From Cyanobacteriota bacterium (GTDB lineage: Bacteria > Acidobacteriota > Vicinamibacteria > Vicinamibacterales > UBA2999), in NCBI GenBank assembly GCA_019752015.1, contig JAIEMQ010000007.1, forward strand, positions 1 through 64,000: DNA of 64,000 bases, in the 5' to 3' direction. A program made the translations under genes and the position numbers. Under the pieces are notes generated by a model. It was not told where the DNA came from. It did no database searches and saw nothing but the letters and a program-made list of their open reading frames with translations. How positions within the stretch are numbered: position 1 is the first letter of the stretch; each line of letters opens with the position of its first letter. Positions 48,505-57,041 of the stretch are shown piece after piece.

Positions 48505-49266
48505 TCACTTGCCGCCGAAGACGCGGCGCAGCGACTTCTCGAGGCCGGCCCAGCGGATCACGAAATTCTGGAACATCGGATCCGGCAGGCGTTCGGCCCA
48601 TTTCCTCGGCCGGTTGATCATCCGCCGCAGCAACGTTGGCGAGGCCTGGTCGGCGGCGACGAGCGTGTTGGCCCCGGCGAGCTCGGTCCACAACGCGGGC
48701 AGATCGAGCCGCAGCGGCCGGTTCGCGCCGCCGGGCTTTCGGCCGATGAAATACAAATCCTTCGACACGTCGTTCCGGTAAAAGGCGTGGCTCTCGAACA
48801 TCGAGGCGAGCGGCAGTTGCCGCTCGAAGTCTTCGCGATTCAGGTTGCGGTAGTAGTCCCAGCCGATCGACAGGCTGCCGGGTGAATCGAACGGCCGCGT
48901 GCGTGTCGTGCCATGTTCGAGCCGGCCGCGCGATGCGCATGTCATGATCACGATGCCGCCCGGCTTCGTCATGCGATGCATGTTCACGAACGTCTCGCGC
49001 CACATCGGGTTGTGCTCGAAGCACTCGCACGAAATCGCGAGGTCGACGCTGTCGGGGGGCAGCGCGACTTCGTGCCCCGACGCGATCAGGTCGACGTCCG
49101 GGCCCGGCGCGAGATCGACGCCGGTGTAATGGCTGCCGGTGAAGAACGGCCGAATCGAGCCGTTGACGTTGGCGGATCCGATCTCGACGATCGACAGTCC
49201 GATCCAACTGCCGGCAAGGTGGCGCGCGGCCATCGAGACGAACTGCAGCTGCTGGAAATGCGCCAT
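48505..49266 (-). CDS. Class I SAM-dependent methyltransferase
   Basis: A 253-residue protein with a Rossmann methyltransferase core in its first half: motif I VEIGSANVNGS, acidic residue VDLAPGPDVD, and the C-terminal motif KPGGIVIMTC. A second half (WDYYRNLNREDF) has no clear family. It follows the Dam gene after two bases and is probably cotranscribed. The substrate is unknown; the shape suggests small-molecule or glycan methylation, not DNA. Confidence 0.75.
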   Translation of the reverse strand: MAHFQQLQFVSMAARHLAGSWIGLSIVEIGSANVNGSIRPFFTGSHYTGVDLAPGPDVDLIASGHEVALPPDSVDLAISCECFEHNPMWRETFVNMHRMTKPGGIVIMTCASRGRLEHGTTRTRPFDSPGSLSIGWDYYRNLNREDFERQLPLASMFESHAFYRNDVSKDLYFIGRKPGGANRPLRLDLPALWTELAGANTLVAADQASPTLLRRMINRPRKWAERLPDPMFQNFVIRWAGLEKSLRRVFGGK

Positions 49267-49268
49267 GG

Positions 49269-50204
49269 CTAGAGGATTCCGGCGGCCTCCGGCGGCTCGA
49301 CGTTCGAGACGACCAGCTCCTCGACGGCGCCGCGGCGAGTGGCGTTCGAGTTGATCGAGCGGCGTGCCGGGACGCGCACCGCGCCGAGTCCGGCGTCCCG
49401 CGCGTCGCGATTGTTTTCGTACAAGCCGGCGACCGACGCCGCCGTCGAATTGCTCAACAACACGTTCACGCCGCGCCGCGCCAGCTCGATCACGACGCGC
49501 TGCAGCGTTTCCTGATCGCGATCCGAAAAGCCGCGGCCGGTGTAGGCGCGAAAATTCGCCGTCGCGCTGACCGGCGCGTACGGCGGATCGAAATAGACGA
49601 AGTCGCCTTCGCGCGCCTCGTCGAGGACGCGATCGAAGGCCCAGTGCCGCAGCGTCACGCCCGGCGACGCCAGCGCCTGTGAGGCCGCGGTCAGCAGCGC
49701 GCGATCGAGGATCTTCGGCTTGTCATACCGTCCGGGCGGCACGTTGAATTCACCGGAGGCGTTGACGCGGAACAGCCCGTTGTAACCGGTGCGATTGAGA
49801 TAGATCAGCATCGCGGCGAGCTCCGCCGGATACTCGTCGAGGTTCGCGCCGCGATCGCGCCAGGCCGCGCGCATCGGGTTGAAGCGCCGATCGCGGACCT
49901 CCAGGTAGCACTCGCGGCCGCGGCGGGCATGCTCTTCGGCGAGCGGCTCGAGCGCGGCGAGCACTTCAGCAAGCGAGTGGCCGACGCGGCGATAGCAGCC
50001 GATCAGATCGGCGTTGTCGTCGCCGAGCACCGCGCCGTGGCCGTTGATCCGATCGCGATTGAGCAGATCGAAAAAAACCGCGCCGCTGCCGACGAAGGGC
50101 TCGAAGTAGCGGCCGATGGAGGCGGGATAGTAGCGGCGCAGCTCAGGCAGCAGCTGTCGCTTGCCCCCGACCCACTTGAGAAACGGCCGCAACTTCACGG
50201 CCAC
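49269..50204 (-). CDS. dam: DNA adenine methylase (Dam/D12 class)
   Basis: A 311-residue D12-class N6-adenine methyltransferase. The SAM-binding start LRPFLKWVGGKRQLLPEL and FEPFVGSGAVFFD, and the catalytic DPPY box (VYFDPPYAPVS) are clear. No restriction enzyme gene is nearby, so it is an orphan methylase, likely for GATC-type sites, with possible roles in repair, replication timing or gene control. The GTG start is the first base group of a 'cacagatt' repeat on the other strand. C-terminus is about 30 residues longer than E. coli Dam. Confidence 0.88.
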   Translation of the reverse strand: MAVKLRPFLKWVGGKRQLLPELRRYYPASIGRYFEPFVGSGAVFFDLLNRDRINGHGAVLGDDNADLIGCYRRVGHSLAEVLAALEPLAEEHARRGRECYLEVRDRRFNPMRAAWRDRGANLDEYPAELAAMLIYLNRTGYNGLFRVNASGEFNVPPGRYDKPKILDRALLTAASQALASPGVTLRHWAFDRVLDEAREGDFVYFDPPYAPVSATANFRAYTGRGFSDRDQETLQRVVIELARRGVNVLLSNSTAASVAGLYENNRDARDAGLGAVRVPARRSINSNATRRGAVEELVVSNVEPPEAAGIL

Positions 50205-50268
50205 AGATTACACACAGATCCACAGATTAAACACAGATGAACGTTTTTTGTCTGTGTGTCTGTGGATC
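50201..50268. repeat. Inverted pair of word-repeat arms (CACAGATT / GTCTGTG)
   Basis: The left arm (50201-50239) is made of 'cacagatt', 'cacacagatc' and 'aaacacagat'. The right arm (50250-50268) is the complementary 'gtctgtgtgtctgtggatc'. The left arm covers the dam start codon on the minus strand. A run of Ts lies between the arms. Confidence 0.7.
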
Positions 50269-50272
50269 CTGT

Positions 50273-50604
50273 TTAATCGGTGGCCGCTTCCGCCCACCAC
50301 CAGAGAACGAGTGCCATCGTGAGCAACACTGCGGACATCGCGATCGTCTGCACTTGCGACAGCACGCGGCCGGTGACGTCGGTATCGAGCGCCTGCCAGA
50401 CGGCGGCGAGATCGATCGTGATGTCGAGGAACCCGAGCGACCACGCCAGGCCGGCGGCGGCGCGGCGATCTCGCGCATCGAGAGCAGGCTGTCGATCGAT
50501 CGCGCGCGCTCGAGCCGCGCGCTGCATCGCCCGCACGAGGCCACGTGCGCCGCGTGCTCCGCGGACATCACGTGCGATCCATCGGCGATCGCTTCGATCA
50601 GAGT
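50273..50604 (-). pseudogene. Frameshifted zinc-finger anti-sigma-like membrane protein
   Basis: On the minus strand two halves in different frames look like one protein. The first half reads SAEHAAHVASCGRCSARLER, an anti-sigma-type HxxxCxxC zinc finger, and ends with SLLSMREIAAPPPAW. The second half, in a shifted frame, reads SLGFLDITIDLAAVWQAL and ends in a membrane helix (TIAMSAVLLTMALVLWWWA). The switch is in a Gly/Ala-coding GCC run (about 50450-50465). Either the gene is dead or the assembly has an indel there. Together with the dam repeat it explains most of the gap 50205-50615. Confidence 0.45.
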
Positions 50605-50615
50605 CTAACTCCCAC

Positions 50616-51023
50616 ATGTCAGGTGAACTGTTCGCGGCCGTCTTCTGTCTGGGCATGTTTCTCGGGGTGTTCATCATTTACCTCGGCCTCAAGCAGCGCT
50701 CGCAGCAGCTCGAGATGCACCATCGCGAGCGCATGGCGATGATCGAGAAGGGGCAGATTCCCCTCGACGAGCCGTCGTCTCATTTTCACGAGCGCAGTCC
50801 GATTGTCAGCGGCGCCGCGCGGTCATCGCGGTCGCTGTCGATCGGCATCATCACAGTGGGACTTGGCCTGGCGATCATGACGATCATCAGCGTGGCCGCC
50901 GAGGCTCCCGAAGTCGGCATCGGCGTGGGCGGCGCGATTGCGATTCTTGGCGGCGCGTTCGTCGCGCGAAGCCTCGTGGTTCGCCCCCAGACGCCGCCCG
51001 CCGCTTCGGATGACCGTCTCTAA
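50616..51023 (+). CDS. Small membrane protein (DUF6249-like)
   Basis: A 135-residue protein with a membrane helix at residues 4-23 (LFAAVFCLGMFLGVFIIYL), a charged segment QQLEMHHRERMAMIEKGQIP, and two more hydrophobic stretches (about 70-118). The ERMAMIEKG segment followed by helices is typical of the DUF6249 group found in sigma-factor and anti-sigma loci. Function unknown. It is divergent from the broken anti-sigma-like gene, which supports a former sigma/anti-sigma locus. Confidence 0.65.
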   Translation: MSGELFAAVFCLGMFLGVFIIYLGLKQRSQQLEMHHRERMAMIEKGQIPLDEPSSHFHERSPIVSGAARSSRSLSIGIITVGLGLAIMTIISVAAEAPEVGIGVGGAIAILGGAFVARSLVVRPQTPPAASDDRL

Positions 51024-51190
51024 ACTCCTGTCGTGCCTAGTAGTTAACCGGCATCGCCCAACCGACCGATAAGACCAATCGAAGAAAATAGCCGGACGAC
51101 CGTGTTAACATGACCTAAAGAGTCATATTGAGTCGTCTATTTTCCCGTTCGATTACGGTTCTGTGTGTAATCGACAGGGCGAAGCTGTGC
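51024..51190 (+). promoter_or_regulatory. Presumed promoter region of the polysaccharide cluster
   Basis: A 167-base AT-richer region before the first gene of the cluster. It contains atgac (51110-51114) and gtcat (51122-51126), a five-base inverted repeat around 'ctaaaga', and several 'tta' / 'tat' words. I do not see a convincing -35/-10 pair, so the promoter class is open. Confidence 0.35.
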
Positions 51191-51847
51191 ATGGGCCCGC
51201 AACTTAGAGAACTGATCGCCACCGGCTGCATCGCGGTCGTCGCAGGGTGCGTCGAGGCTCCACAGCAGCGCCGTGCGGTGCCGAGCTACGACGATTTCAC
51301 GGGCAAGTTGATCCAGTTGAACGCCGATCAGAACGGCGACGGCCGCATCGACCAGTGGACCTACATCGAGGGTAATCAGCCGATACGAGGTGAAGCCGAT
51401 ACGGATGGTGATGGGCGGATCGATCGCTGGGAGTACTTCGACAAGGCGGCCACGCTGACGCTGGTCGGCACGTCGAGCCGCGGCGACGGCATCGAGGACA
51501 CGTGGACGACTCCGGCGCCGTCGGCGGATGGCGAAACCATGGTGGTGACCTCACGGCATCGCGATCGCGCGTTCGACCATCGCGAGTTTTATCGCGGGCA
51601 AACGCTGGTGCGTTCGGAAGACGACACCAACAACGACGGGCGGATCGACAAGTGGGAGCGTTACGACGGCGCGGTGTTGCGTGAGGCGGCGTTCGATACC
51701 TCGTTCACGCGCGGCCGCGCCGACCGCCGCGTTCAGTACGACGAGAAGGGCCGGTTCGTGCTGGTCGAGGAAGATCCCGATGGTGACGGCAAGTTCGTTC
51801 GTGTGGACGGCGGCGCGCCGAAGCCGCCCGATCCACCTGGAGCCTGA
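51191..51847 (+). CDS. EF-hand-like calcium-binding lipoprotein
   Basis: A 218-residue protein. ATG 51191 gives a signal peptide ending in a lipobox (VVAGC). The rest carries at least four DxDxDG-type calcium loops: DQNGDGRIDQW, DTDGDGRIDRW, DTNNDGRIDKW and DPDGDGKFV. These resemble the loops of thrombospondin or EF-hand-type surface repeats. It is the first gene before a beta-barrel and a Wza-like gene, so it may help organise the polysaccharide export site or bind acidic glycan by calcium. An upstream TTG (51128) is less likely. Confidence 0.75.
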   Translation: MGPQLRELIATGCIAVVAGCVEAPQQRRAVPSYDDFTGKLIQLNADQNGDGRIDQWTYIEGNQPIRGEADTDGDGRIDRWEYFDKAATLTLVGTSSRGDGIEDTWTTPAPSADGETMVVTSRHRDRAFDHREFYRGQTLVRSEDDTNNDGRIDKWERYDGAVLREAAFDTSFTRGRADRRVQYDEKGRFVLVEEDPDGDGKFVRVDGGAPKPPDPPGA

Positions 51848-51851
51848 AGAG

Positions 51852-53105
51852 ATGATGCGTAATCCAGTCCGACTGGCGACCACGGTCGTCCTGATCTGTA
51901 TGGGCCTGATGGGCGTGCCGCGCGCGGCCGGCGCGCAGTCGGCGGTCGGCACCGGTCCGCTGACGGCCGCGCTGGGCGAGACGGAGCCGACGACGGGCGT
52001 GTTGATCGCCGGGCCGGTTCGTTTTGCGCCGGGCATCACGGTCCGCGAGCTCGGCTACGACTCCAACGTCTTCAACGAACCGCCTGAGAAATCGCCGAAG
52101 GAGGACTATGTCGCCGCGGTCAATCCTGATCTGTCGCTGTTCGCGCGGCTGAGGTTCTTCCGGATTTCTGCGTATGGCGGATCCGAGCTCACCTACTACC
52201 AGAAATACGAGAGCGAGCGGTCGGCCGGGTATGCCGGCCGCGCGCGCGTCGACGTGTTGTTGAGCCGCGTGCGGCCGTTCTTCGGCGGCGGACGCACCAA
52301 GACCCGGACGCGTCCGAACGGCGAGATCGACGTGCGCGCCGACCGCATCCAGGACGAATGGTCGAGCGGCCTGGCGTTTGATTTGTCGGCGCATTCGCTG
52401 GTCTACGGCTCGTGGTCGCGCAGCCGTACCGCCTATCAGAACTCCGTGCAGGACGGCGTCGACCTGAGCCGGGTGCTGACGCGCTCACGCGACGATTATC
52501 AGGCCGGCTTCAAGACCGATCTGACGCCGCTCCTGTCGCTGCAACTGCACGGCGGCCAGCAGGAGGACGTCTTCGAGTTCGAGCCGCTGCGCAACACCCG
52601 GAGCACGCTCGGCGTCGCGACTTTCCGCATCGACGCCGCCGCCGTGGTCACCGGCGCGGTGACGGTTGGCTACAAGGACATGCGCCCGGTCGATCCCACG
52701 TTGAAGCGGTTCCGCGGCCTGACCGGCAGCGCCGCGATCACGTATCCGTTCCTCGAGTTCGGCCGCTTCACGCTGACGGCGAACCGCGGCACGGAGTACT
52801 CGTTCGACGCGGCGGAGGCGTATTACGTGGAGAATTCCGCGATGCTGACCTACACCAACCGCCTGTTCAGAGCGGCCGACGCGCAAGTGCGGCTCGGCCG
52901 GTCGCTGTTCGACTACAGCGCGAGGCCGGACAGTGCTGCGCACAAAGACACGCTCGACGTGGCCGCCGGCAGCCTCGGCTATAATCTTCGTAATCGGACG
53001 CGCATCGCAGTCAATTACGAATACTCCAGGCGGCGGTCGCCTGAAATTCCGCGGCGTAATTACGATCGCCGGCGCATTTATCTGTCGTGGCTGTTTGCGT
53101 TCTGA
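51852..53105 (+). CDS. Outer-membrane beta-barrel protein of the polysaccharide cluster
   Basis: A 417-residue protein with a signal peptide (VRLATTVVLICMGLMGVPRA) and a series of amphipathic beta strands ending in Phe (YLSWLFAF). The segment RELGYDSNVFNE and repeated aromatic strands are typical of outer-membrane porins of the type encoded beside exopolysaccharide genes. Probably the outer-membrane pore for the polymer or a secretion channel. It starts four bases after the lipoprotein stop. Confidence 0.75.
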   Translation: MMRNPVRLATTVVLICMGLMGVPRAAGAQSAVGTGPLTAALGETEPTTGVLIAGPVRFAPGITVRELGYDSNVFNEPPEKSPKEDYVAAVNPDLSLFARLRFFRISAYGGSELTYYQKYESERSAGYAGRARVDVLLSRVRPFFGGGRTKTRTRPNGEIDVRADRIQDEWSSGLAFDLSAHSLVYGSWSRSRTAYQNSVQDGVDLSRVLTRSRDDYQAGFKTDLTPLLSLQLHGGQQEDVFEFEPLRNTRSTLGVATFRIDAAAVVTGAVTVGYKDMRPVDPTLKRFRGLTGSAAITYPFLEFGRFTLTANRGTEYSFDAAEAYYVENSAMLTYTNRLFRAADAQVRLGRSLFDYSARPDSAAHKDTLDVAAGSLGYNLRNRTRIAVNYEYSRRRSPEIPRRNYDRRRIYLSWLFAF

Positions 53106-53107
53106 TC

Positions 53108-53974
53108 ATGCTTACCACACTGCTCTCGCTCGTCGTGCTCATCACCGCGCAGACCGCGGCGCCCGCACAGGCGCCCGCCCCCGTTGCGCAGCCGCCGGCC
53201 GCGTCCTTCAACGCCACCTATCGCATCGGCGTGTCCGACGTGCTGGCGATCAGGGTGTTCAACGAGGACCAGCTGACCGACAAGTACACCGTCGACACCG
53301 ACGGCAGCATCACGTTCCCGTTGATCGGGCGCTTCCAGGTCGGCGGCAAGACGACGCGCCAGATCGAGCAGGATCTGACCAGGGCGCTCGAGCCCGACTG
53401 GTTGAAGCGCGCGCAGGTCTCGGTCGAGATCGCGCAGTACCGCAGCCGTTCGATCTACGTGCTCGGTGAAGTGCGCACGCCGGGCCGCTACAACATCGAG
53501 GGACCGATGACGCTGCTCGAAGTGATCGCCAACGCCGGCTCGACGACGTCGGCGGCGAGCAACACGATCATCGTGCAGCGCTACAAGGACGGCCTGGCCG
53601 CCGCGGTGTCGGCGCCGGTCGGGCCCGACGACAAGCGCTTTGCTGAAGTCATGCGCGTCAATCTTGACGACCTGCGTGAAGGCAAGCTGTCCGCGAACCT
53701 GCTGCTGCAGGACAGCGACATGATCGTCGTGCCGCAGGCCGAGCGCATCTATGTCAGCGGCGCGGTCAAGACGCCGGGGTCGTTCGTGCTGCGTCCCGGC
53801 ATGACGGTGCGCCAGGCCATCACCGAAGCCGGCGGGCTGACCGAGCGCGGCTCGACGCGCGGCATCAAGATCATCCGCAAGGATGCCAAGGGCCGCGAAA
53901 TCGAGGTCAACGCGAAGATGTCGGATCCGGTCCGTCCCAACGACACCATCCGCGTCCGCCAGCGCCTGATCTGA
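53108..53974 (+). CDS. Wza-like polysaccharide export lipoprotein (Poly_export/SLBB)
   Basis: A 288-residue protein with signal peptide (LTTLLSLVVLITAQTAA) and a Poly_export domain (YRIGVSDVLAIRVFNEDQLT, VDTDGSITFPLIGRFQVGGK) followed by two SLBB domains (YVLGEVRTPGRYNIEG and YVSGAVKTPGSFVLRPG). Wza-type proteins form the periplasmic-to-outside channel. Here no lipobox Cys is evident, unlike E. coli Wza. No Wzc tyrosine kinase gene is in the window. The stop overlaps the CTG of the next gene. Confidence 0.85.
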   Translation: MLTTLLSLVVLITAQTAAPAQAPAPVAQPPAASFNATYRIGVSDVLAIRVFNEDQLTDKYTVDTDGSITFPLIGRFQVGGKTTRQIEQDLTRALEPDWLKRAQVSVEIAQYRSRSIYVLGEVRTPGRYNIEGPMTLLEVIANAGSTTSAASNTIIVQRYKDGLAAAVSAPVGPDDKRFAEVMRVNLDDLREGKLSANLLLQDSDMIVVPQAERIYVSGAVKTPGSFVLRPGMTVRQAITEAGGLTERGSTRGIKIIRKDAKGREIEVNAKMSDPVRPNDTIRVRQRLI

Positions 53975-54783
53975 ACGCTCCACTCATCATCGAGCCTGGC
54001 CGATCGGCCGCGCATTACTGGCGCGATCTGTGGCGCTACCGCGAGCTGATGTCGTTTCTCGCGTGGCGCGACATCGCCGTCCGCTACAAGCAGACCGCCA
54101 TCGGCGTGCTGTGGGCGATCCTCCGGCCGGCGCTGACGCTGCTGGTGTTCGTCGCGTTCCGGCGGATGGCCGGATTGCGGCAGGACGGCACCGACGACGT
54201 GGTGCTGGTCCTCGCGGCGGTGCTGCCGTGGCAGTTGTTCTCGTCGGCGCTGTCTGACGCATCGACGAGCCTGATCGGCAACACCAGCCTGATCTCGAAG
54301 GTCTACTTCCCGCGGCTGATCGTTCCGCTCTCGGCCGTGGCGACGGCGCTCGTCGACTTCCTGATCACGCTGGTGCTGCTGGCGGCGGTGATGGTGTGGT
54401 ACTCGACGCCGCTCGATGCCCGCGTGCTGGCGCTGCCGCTGTTCGTCGCGCAATGCGCGCTGCTGGCGCTCGGCCTCGGTACGCTGCTGGCTGCGCTGAC
54501 GGTGAAGTATCGGGACTTCCGATACGTCGTGCCATTCGGCATCCAGCTCGGACTGTTCGTCTCGCCGGTGGGATTCGAGACGGCGCAGGTGCCCGAACGC
54601 TGGCGCGCGGCCTACTCGCTCAATCCCGTCGCCGGCATCATCGATGGATTTCGCTGGTCGCTGCTCGGCGCGCCGCTCGAAGCAAACGTCGTCGTCGCCT
54701 CGATGGTCATGACGGTGCTGTCGCTCGTCGCCGGCGTGTGGTACTTCAGGCGTACCGAGCGGGGCTTTGCCGATGCGATCTGA
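53971..54783 (+). CDS. Polysaccharide ABC transporter permease (Wzm type)
   Basis: A 270-residue permease with six helices. Family segments: RYKQTAIGVLWAILRPALTL, ISKVYFPRLIVPLSAV and the end YFRRTERGFADAI. It exports undecaprenyl-linked glycan across the inner membrane with the next gene's ATPase. The conserved N-terminal part (EPGRSAAHYWRDLWRYRELMS) lies before the first ATG (54049), so translation likely begins at CTG 53971, which overlaps the upstream TGA. Other starts (ATC codons) are possible. Confidence 0.85.
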   Translation: MNAPLIIEPGRSAAHYWRDLWRYRELMSFLAWRDIAVRYKQTAIGVLWAILRPALTLLVFVAFRRMAGLRQDGTDDVVLVLAAVLPWQLFSSALSDASTSLIGNTSLISKVYFPRLIVPLSAVATALVDFLITLVLLAAVMVWYSTPLDARVLALPLFVAQCALLALGLGTLLAALTVKYRDFRYVVPFGIQLGLFVSPVGFETAQVPERWRAAYSLNPVAGIIDGFRWSLLGAPLEANVVVASMVMTVLSLVAGVWYFRRTERGFADAI

Positions 54784-54792
54784 TCGCGTGTG

Positions 54793-56028
54793 ATGGGCAC
54801 ACCGGTTCTCTCAGTGGAGCGGCTGGCCAAGCAGTACCGGCTGCGTCATCGCGAAGACGACGCGGCGTACGCGACGCTGCGCGACACGATCGCCGGCGCC
54901 GCGGCGGCGCCGCTGCAATGGTTGCGCGGCACACGGCGGCCGGCGGTGTCCTTCGACGAGTTCTGGGCGCTGCGCGACGTCAGCTTCGACGTTGCGGCCG
55001 GCGAGGTGGTCGGCATCATTGGCCGCAACGGCGCGGGCAAGAGCACGCTGCTCAAGATTCTCAGCCGCATCACGGAGCCGACGAGAGGCCGCGTCACGCT
55101 GGGCGGGCGAGTGGCGAGCCTGCTCGAAGTCGGAACGGGCTTTCACCCCGAGCTCTCCGGGCGCGAGAACATTTTCCTGAACGCCGCGATTCTCGGCATG
55201 TCGCGAGCCGAGACGACGCGCAAGTTCGACGAGATCGTGGCGTTCGCGGAGGTCGATCGATTTCTCGACACGCCGGTCAAGCGCTACTCGTCGGGCATGT
55301 ATGTGAGGCTGGCGTTCGCGGTTGCGGCGCACCTCGAACCCGAAATCCTCGTCGTCGACGAGGTTCTCGCCGTCGGCGATGCCGAATTCCAGAAGCGCTG
55401 CCTCGGCAAGATGCACGAGGTGAGCCGCGGCGGCCGCACCGTCCTGTTCGTCAGCCACAACATGGCGGCAATCCAGGCGCTCTGCAGCCGCGGCATCTGG
55501 CTCGATCGCGGGTCGGTCTCTGCCGACGGCACCGCCGCCGACAGCATTCGCCGTTATCTCGCGTCGTCCAGCGATCGATCGGCGACCAGCAACGGACCGC
55601 TTTCGCTGGGTCCGGCGCTCGACCTGTTGCGGTTCGAGTTGTCGCCCAACCCGGTGACGAGCGGCGGCCCGGTCGATTTCACGATCGAGTTCCAGGCGCG
55701 ATCGGCCACCAGGATCAGCGAGCTCGCCTTGATGATCTACTCGCCGCTCGAAGTCCGTGTCGGCCTCGTCGACCTGCGGCCGAGCGGTTTTCCATTGGCG
55801 CTGGCGGCGAACGAGCGACGCACGCTTCGCGGCGTGATCAAGTCCCTGCCGCTCGTTGAAGGCGAGTACGACTGCGGCTTCGGCATCAACAGCACCGACT
55901 ACGTGGGCGACAAGCTGAATCTGTTCGCGCTGACCGTCGCGGCGCGTCCTCCGCTCGGCGGCGTCGTGCCGTATGCAGCGGTCGATCGCGGCTACGTCGA
56001 GGTCGAGTTCGCGATGCATCAATTATGA
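54793..56028 (+). CDS. Polysaccharide ABC transporter ATP-binding protein with Wzt C-terminal domain
   Basis: A 411-residue ATPase: Walker A GRNGAGKSTLLKIL, signature YSSGMYVRLAF, Walker B LVVDEVLAVGDAEF. The C-terminal 150 residues form the Wzt-type beta-sandwich that binds the polymer's end group and decides which glycan is exported. It is paired with the permease upstream. I use ATG 54793; a GTG directly before it is also in frame. Confidence 0.88.
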   Translation: MGTPVLSVERLAKQYRLRHREDDAAYATLRDTIAGAAAAPLQWLRGTRRPAVSFDEFWALRDVSFDVAAGEVVGIIGRNGAGKSTLLKILSRITEPTRGRVTLGGRVASLLEVGTGFHPELSGRENIFLNAAILGMSRAETTRKFDEIVAFAEVDRFLDTPVKRYSSGMYVRLAFAVAAHLEPEILVVDEVLAVGDAEFQKRCLGKMHEVSRGGRTVLFVSHNMAAIQALCSRGIWLDRGSVSADGTAADSIRRYLASSSDRSATSNGPLSLGPALDLLRFELSPNPVTSGGPVDFTIEFQARSATRISELALMIYSPLEVRVGLVDLRPSGFPLALAANERRTLRGVIKSLPLVEGEYDCGFGINSTDYVGDKLNLFALTVAARPPLGGVVPYAAVDRGYVEVEFAMHQL

Positions 56029-57029
56029 GCAACCCTCGATTCGCGGTCGTCATCCCGGCCTACAACCAGCCGGCGTTCCTGCGTGAAGCCCTGACGAGCC
56101 TTTGCGATCAAGGCCTGAAGCGCGAGGAGTACGTCGTCGCGATCTGTGACGACGCGTCGCCGACGCCGCTGACCTACGTGATTGACGAATTCCGCGACCG
56201 GCTGCAGATCGTGTTCCACCGTCAAGAGCGGAACGTCGGACACCTCGTGAACTGGGACACCGCGTGGCAGCTCGTGGATGTTCCGTTCGTGTCGTTTCTT
56301 TCGCACGACGACGTCGTGGCGCCGGGGCATTTCGCTCGAGCGTTGGCGGCGCTCGAGGGACAGGACGACGACGTGGTGCTGCTGTCGTCGCTGGTGCTGT
56401 GTCAGAACCATCCGGGCGCGCTCAAGACGCATCAACAGGGTGTGCTGCTGCGCTCTCGCGATGCGTCGTGGATGCAGCCGTATCGCTGGGGCCGCGCCGA
56501 ATGGATGGCGTTGTCGATGGTCGAGACGCCAAGCTCGCTGGTCGGCTCGCTGCTGCGCACCGACGCGTTTCGCAAATGCCGTATCTGGACGTCGTACGCG
56601 ATCTGGCACGATCGCCTGATGGTGGCCGAAATGGGACTGCATGGAAGCGTGATGACGCTGCCGTGGATTGCCGGCACCTATCGCACGGGCGACTGGCAGC
56701 TGAGCGGGCTGATCTGGCAGACCGACATGAGCGAGTTCCACAAGGCGAGCGGTGAAGTTCGCGCGTGGTGTGCCGCGAACGACATCGACGTGATGCAGTT
56801 CTGGATCGATCACATCTGCCAGGCGCCGACCGATCGCGACCGCCTGATGTATCTGCAAATGGTGCGAAGCGCCGTCGATGTGCCGACGTTCGATGCGGTC
56901 CGGAAAGAGTGCGAAACGCGACTGAACAAGCGCCTGCCGATCGGCCGGCTCGAGCGGCTGGGCGTGCCGGCGCCGGTCGCCGCGGCGCTGCGATATGTCG
57001 ATCGGCAGCTGCTCGCCGGCCGGCCGTAA
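56025..57029 (+). CDS. Family 2 glycosyltransferase
   Basis: A 334-residue GT-A enzyme. N-terminal FAVVIPAYNQPAFLREALTS is the nucleotide-sugar fold start, and ICDDASPTPL and FLSHDDVVAPG give the DxD-type metal site (SHDD). The stop/start overlap with the ABC ATPase (ATGA) and the next gene shows operon membership. Donor sugar unknown. Confidence 0.85.
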   Translation: MSNPRFAVVIPAYNQPAFLREALTSLCDQGLKREEYVVAICDDASPTPLTYVIDEFRDRLQIVFHRQERNVGHLVNWDTAWQLVDVPFVSFLSHDDVVAPGHFARALAALEGQDDDVVLLSSLVLCQNHPGALKTHQQGVLLRSRDASWMQPYRWGRAEWMALSMVETPSSLVGSLLRTDAFRKCRIWTSYAIWHDRLMVAEMGLHGSVMTLPWIAGTYRTGDWQLSGLIWQTDMSEFHKASGEVRAWCAANDIDVMQFWIDHICQAPTDRDRLMYLQMVRSAVDVPTFDAVRKECETRLNKRLPIGRLERLGVPAPVAAALRYVDRQLLAGRP

Positions 57030-57041
57030 CCAACAGTGACC

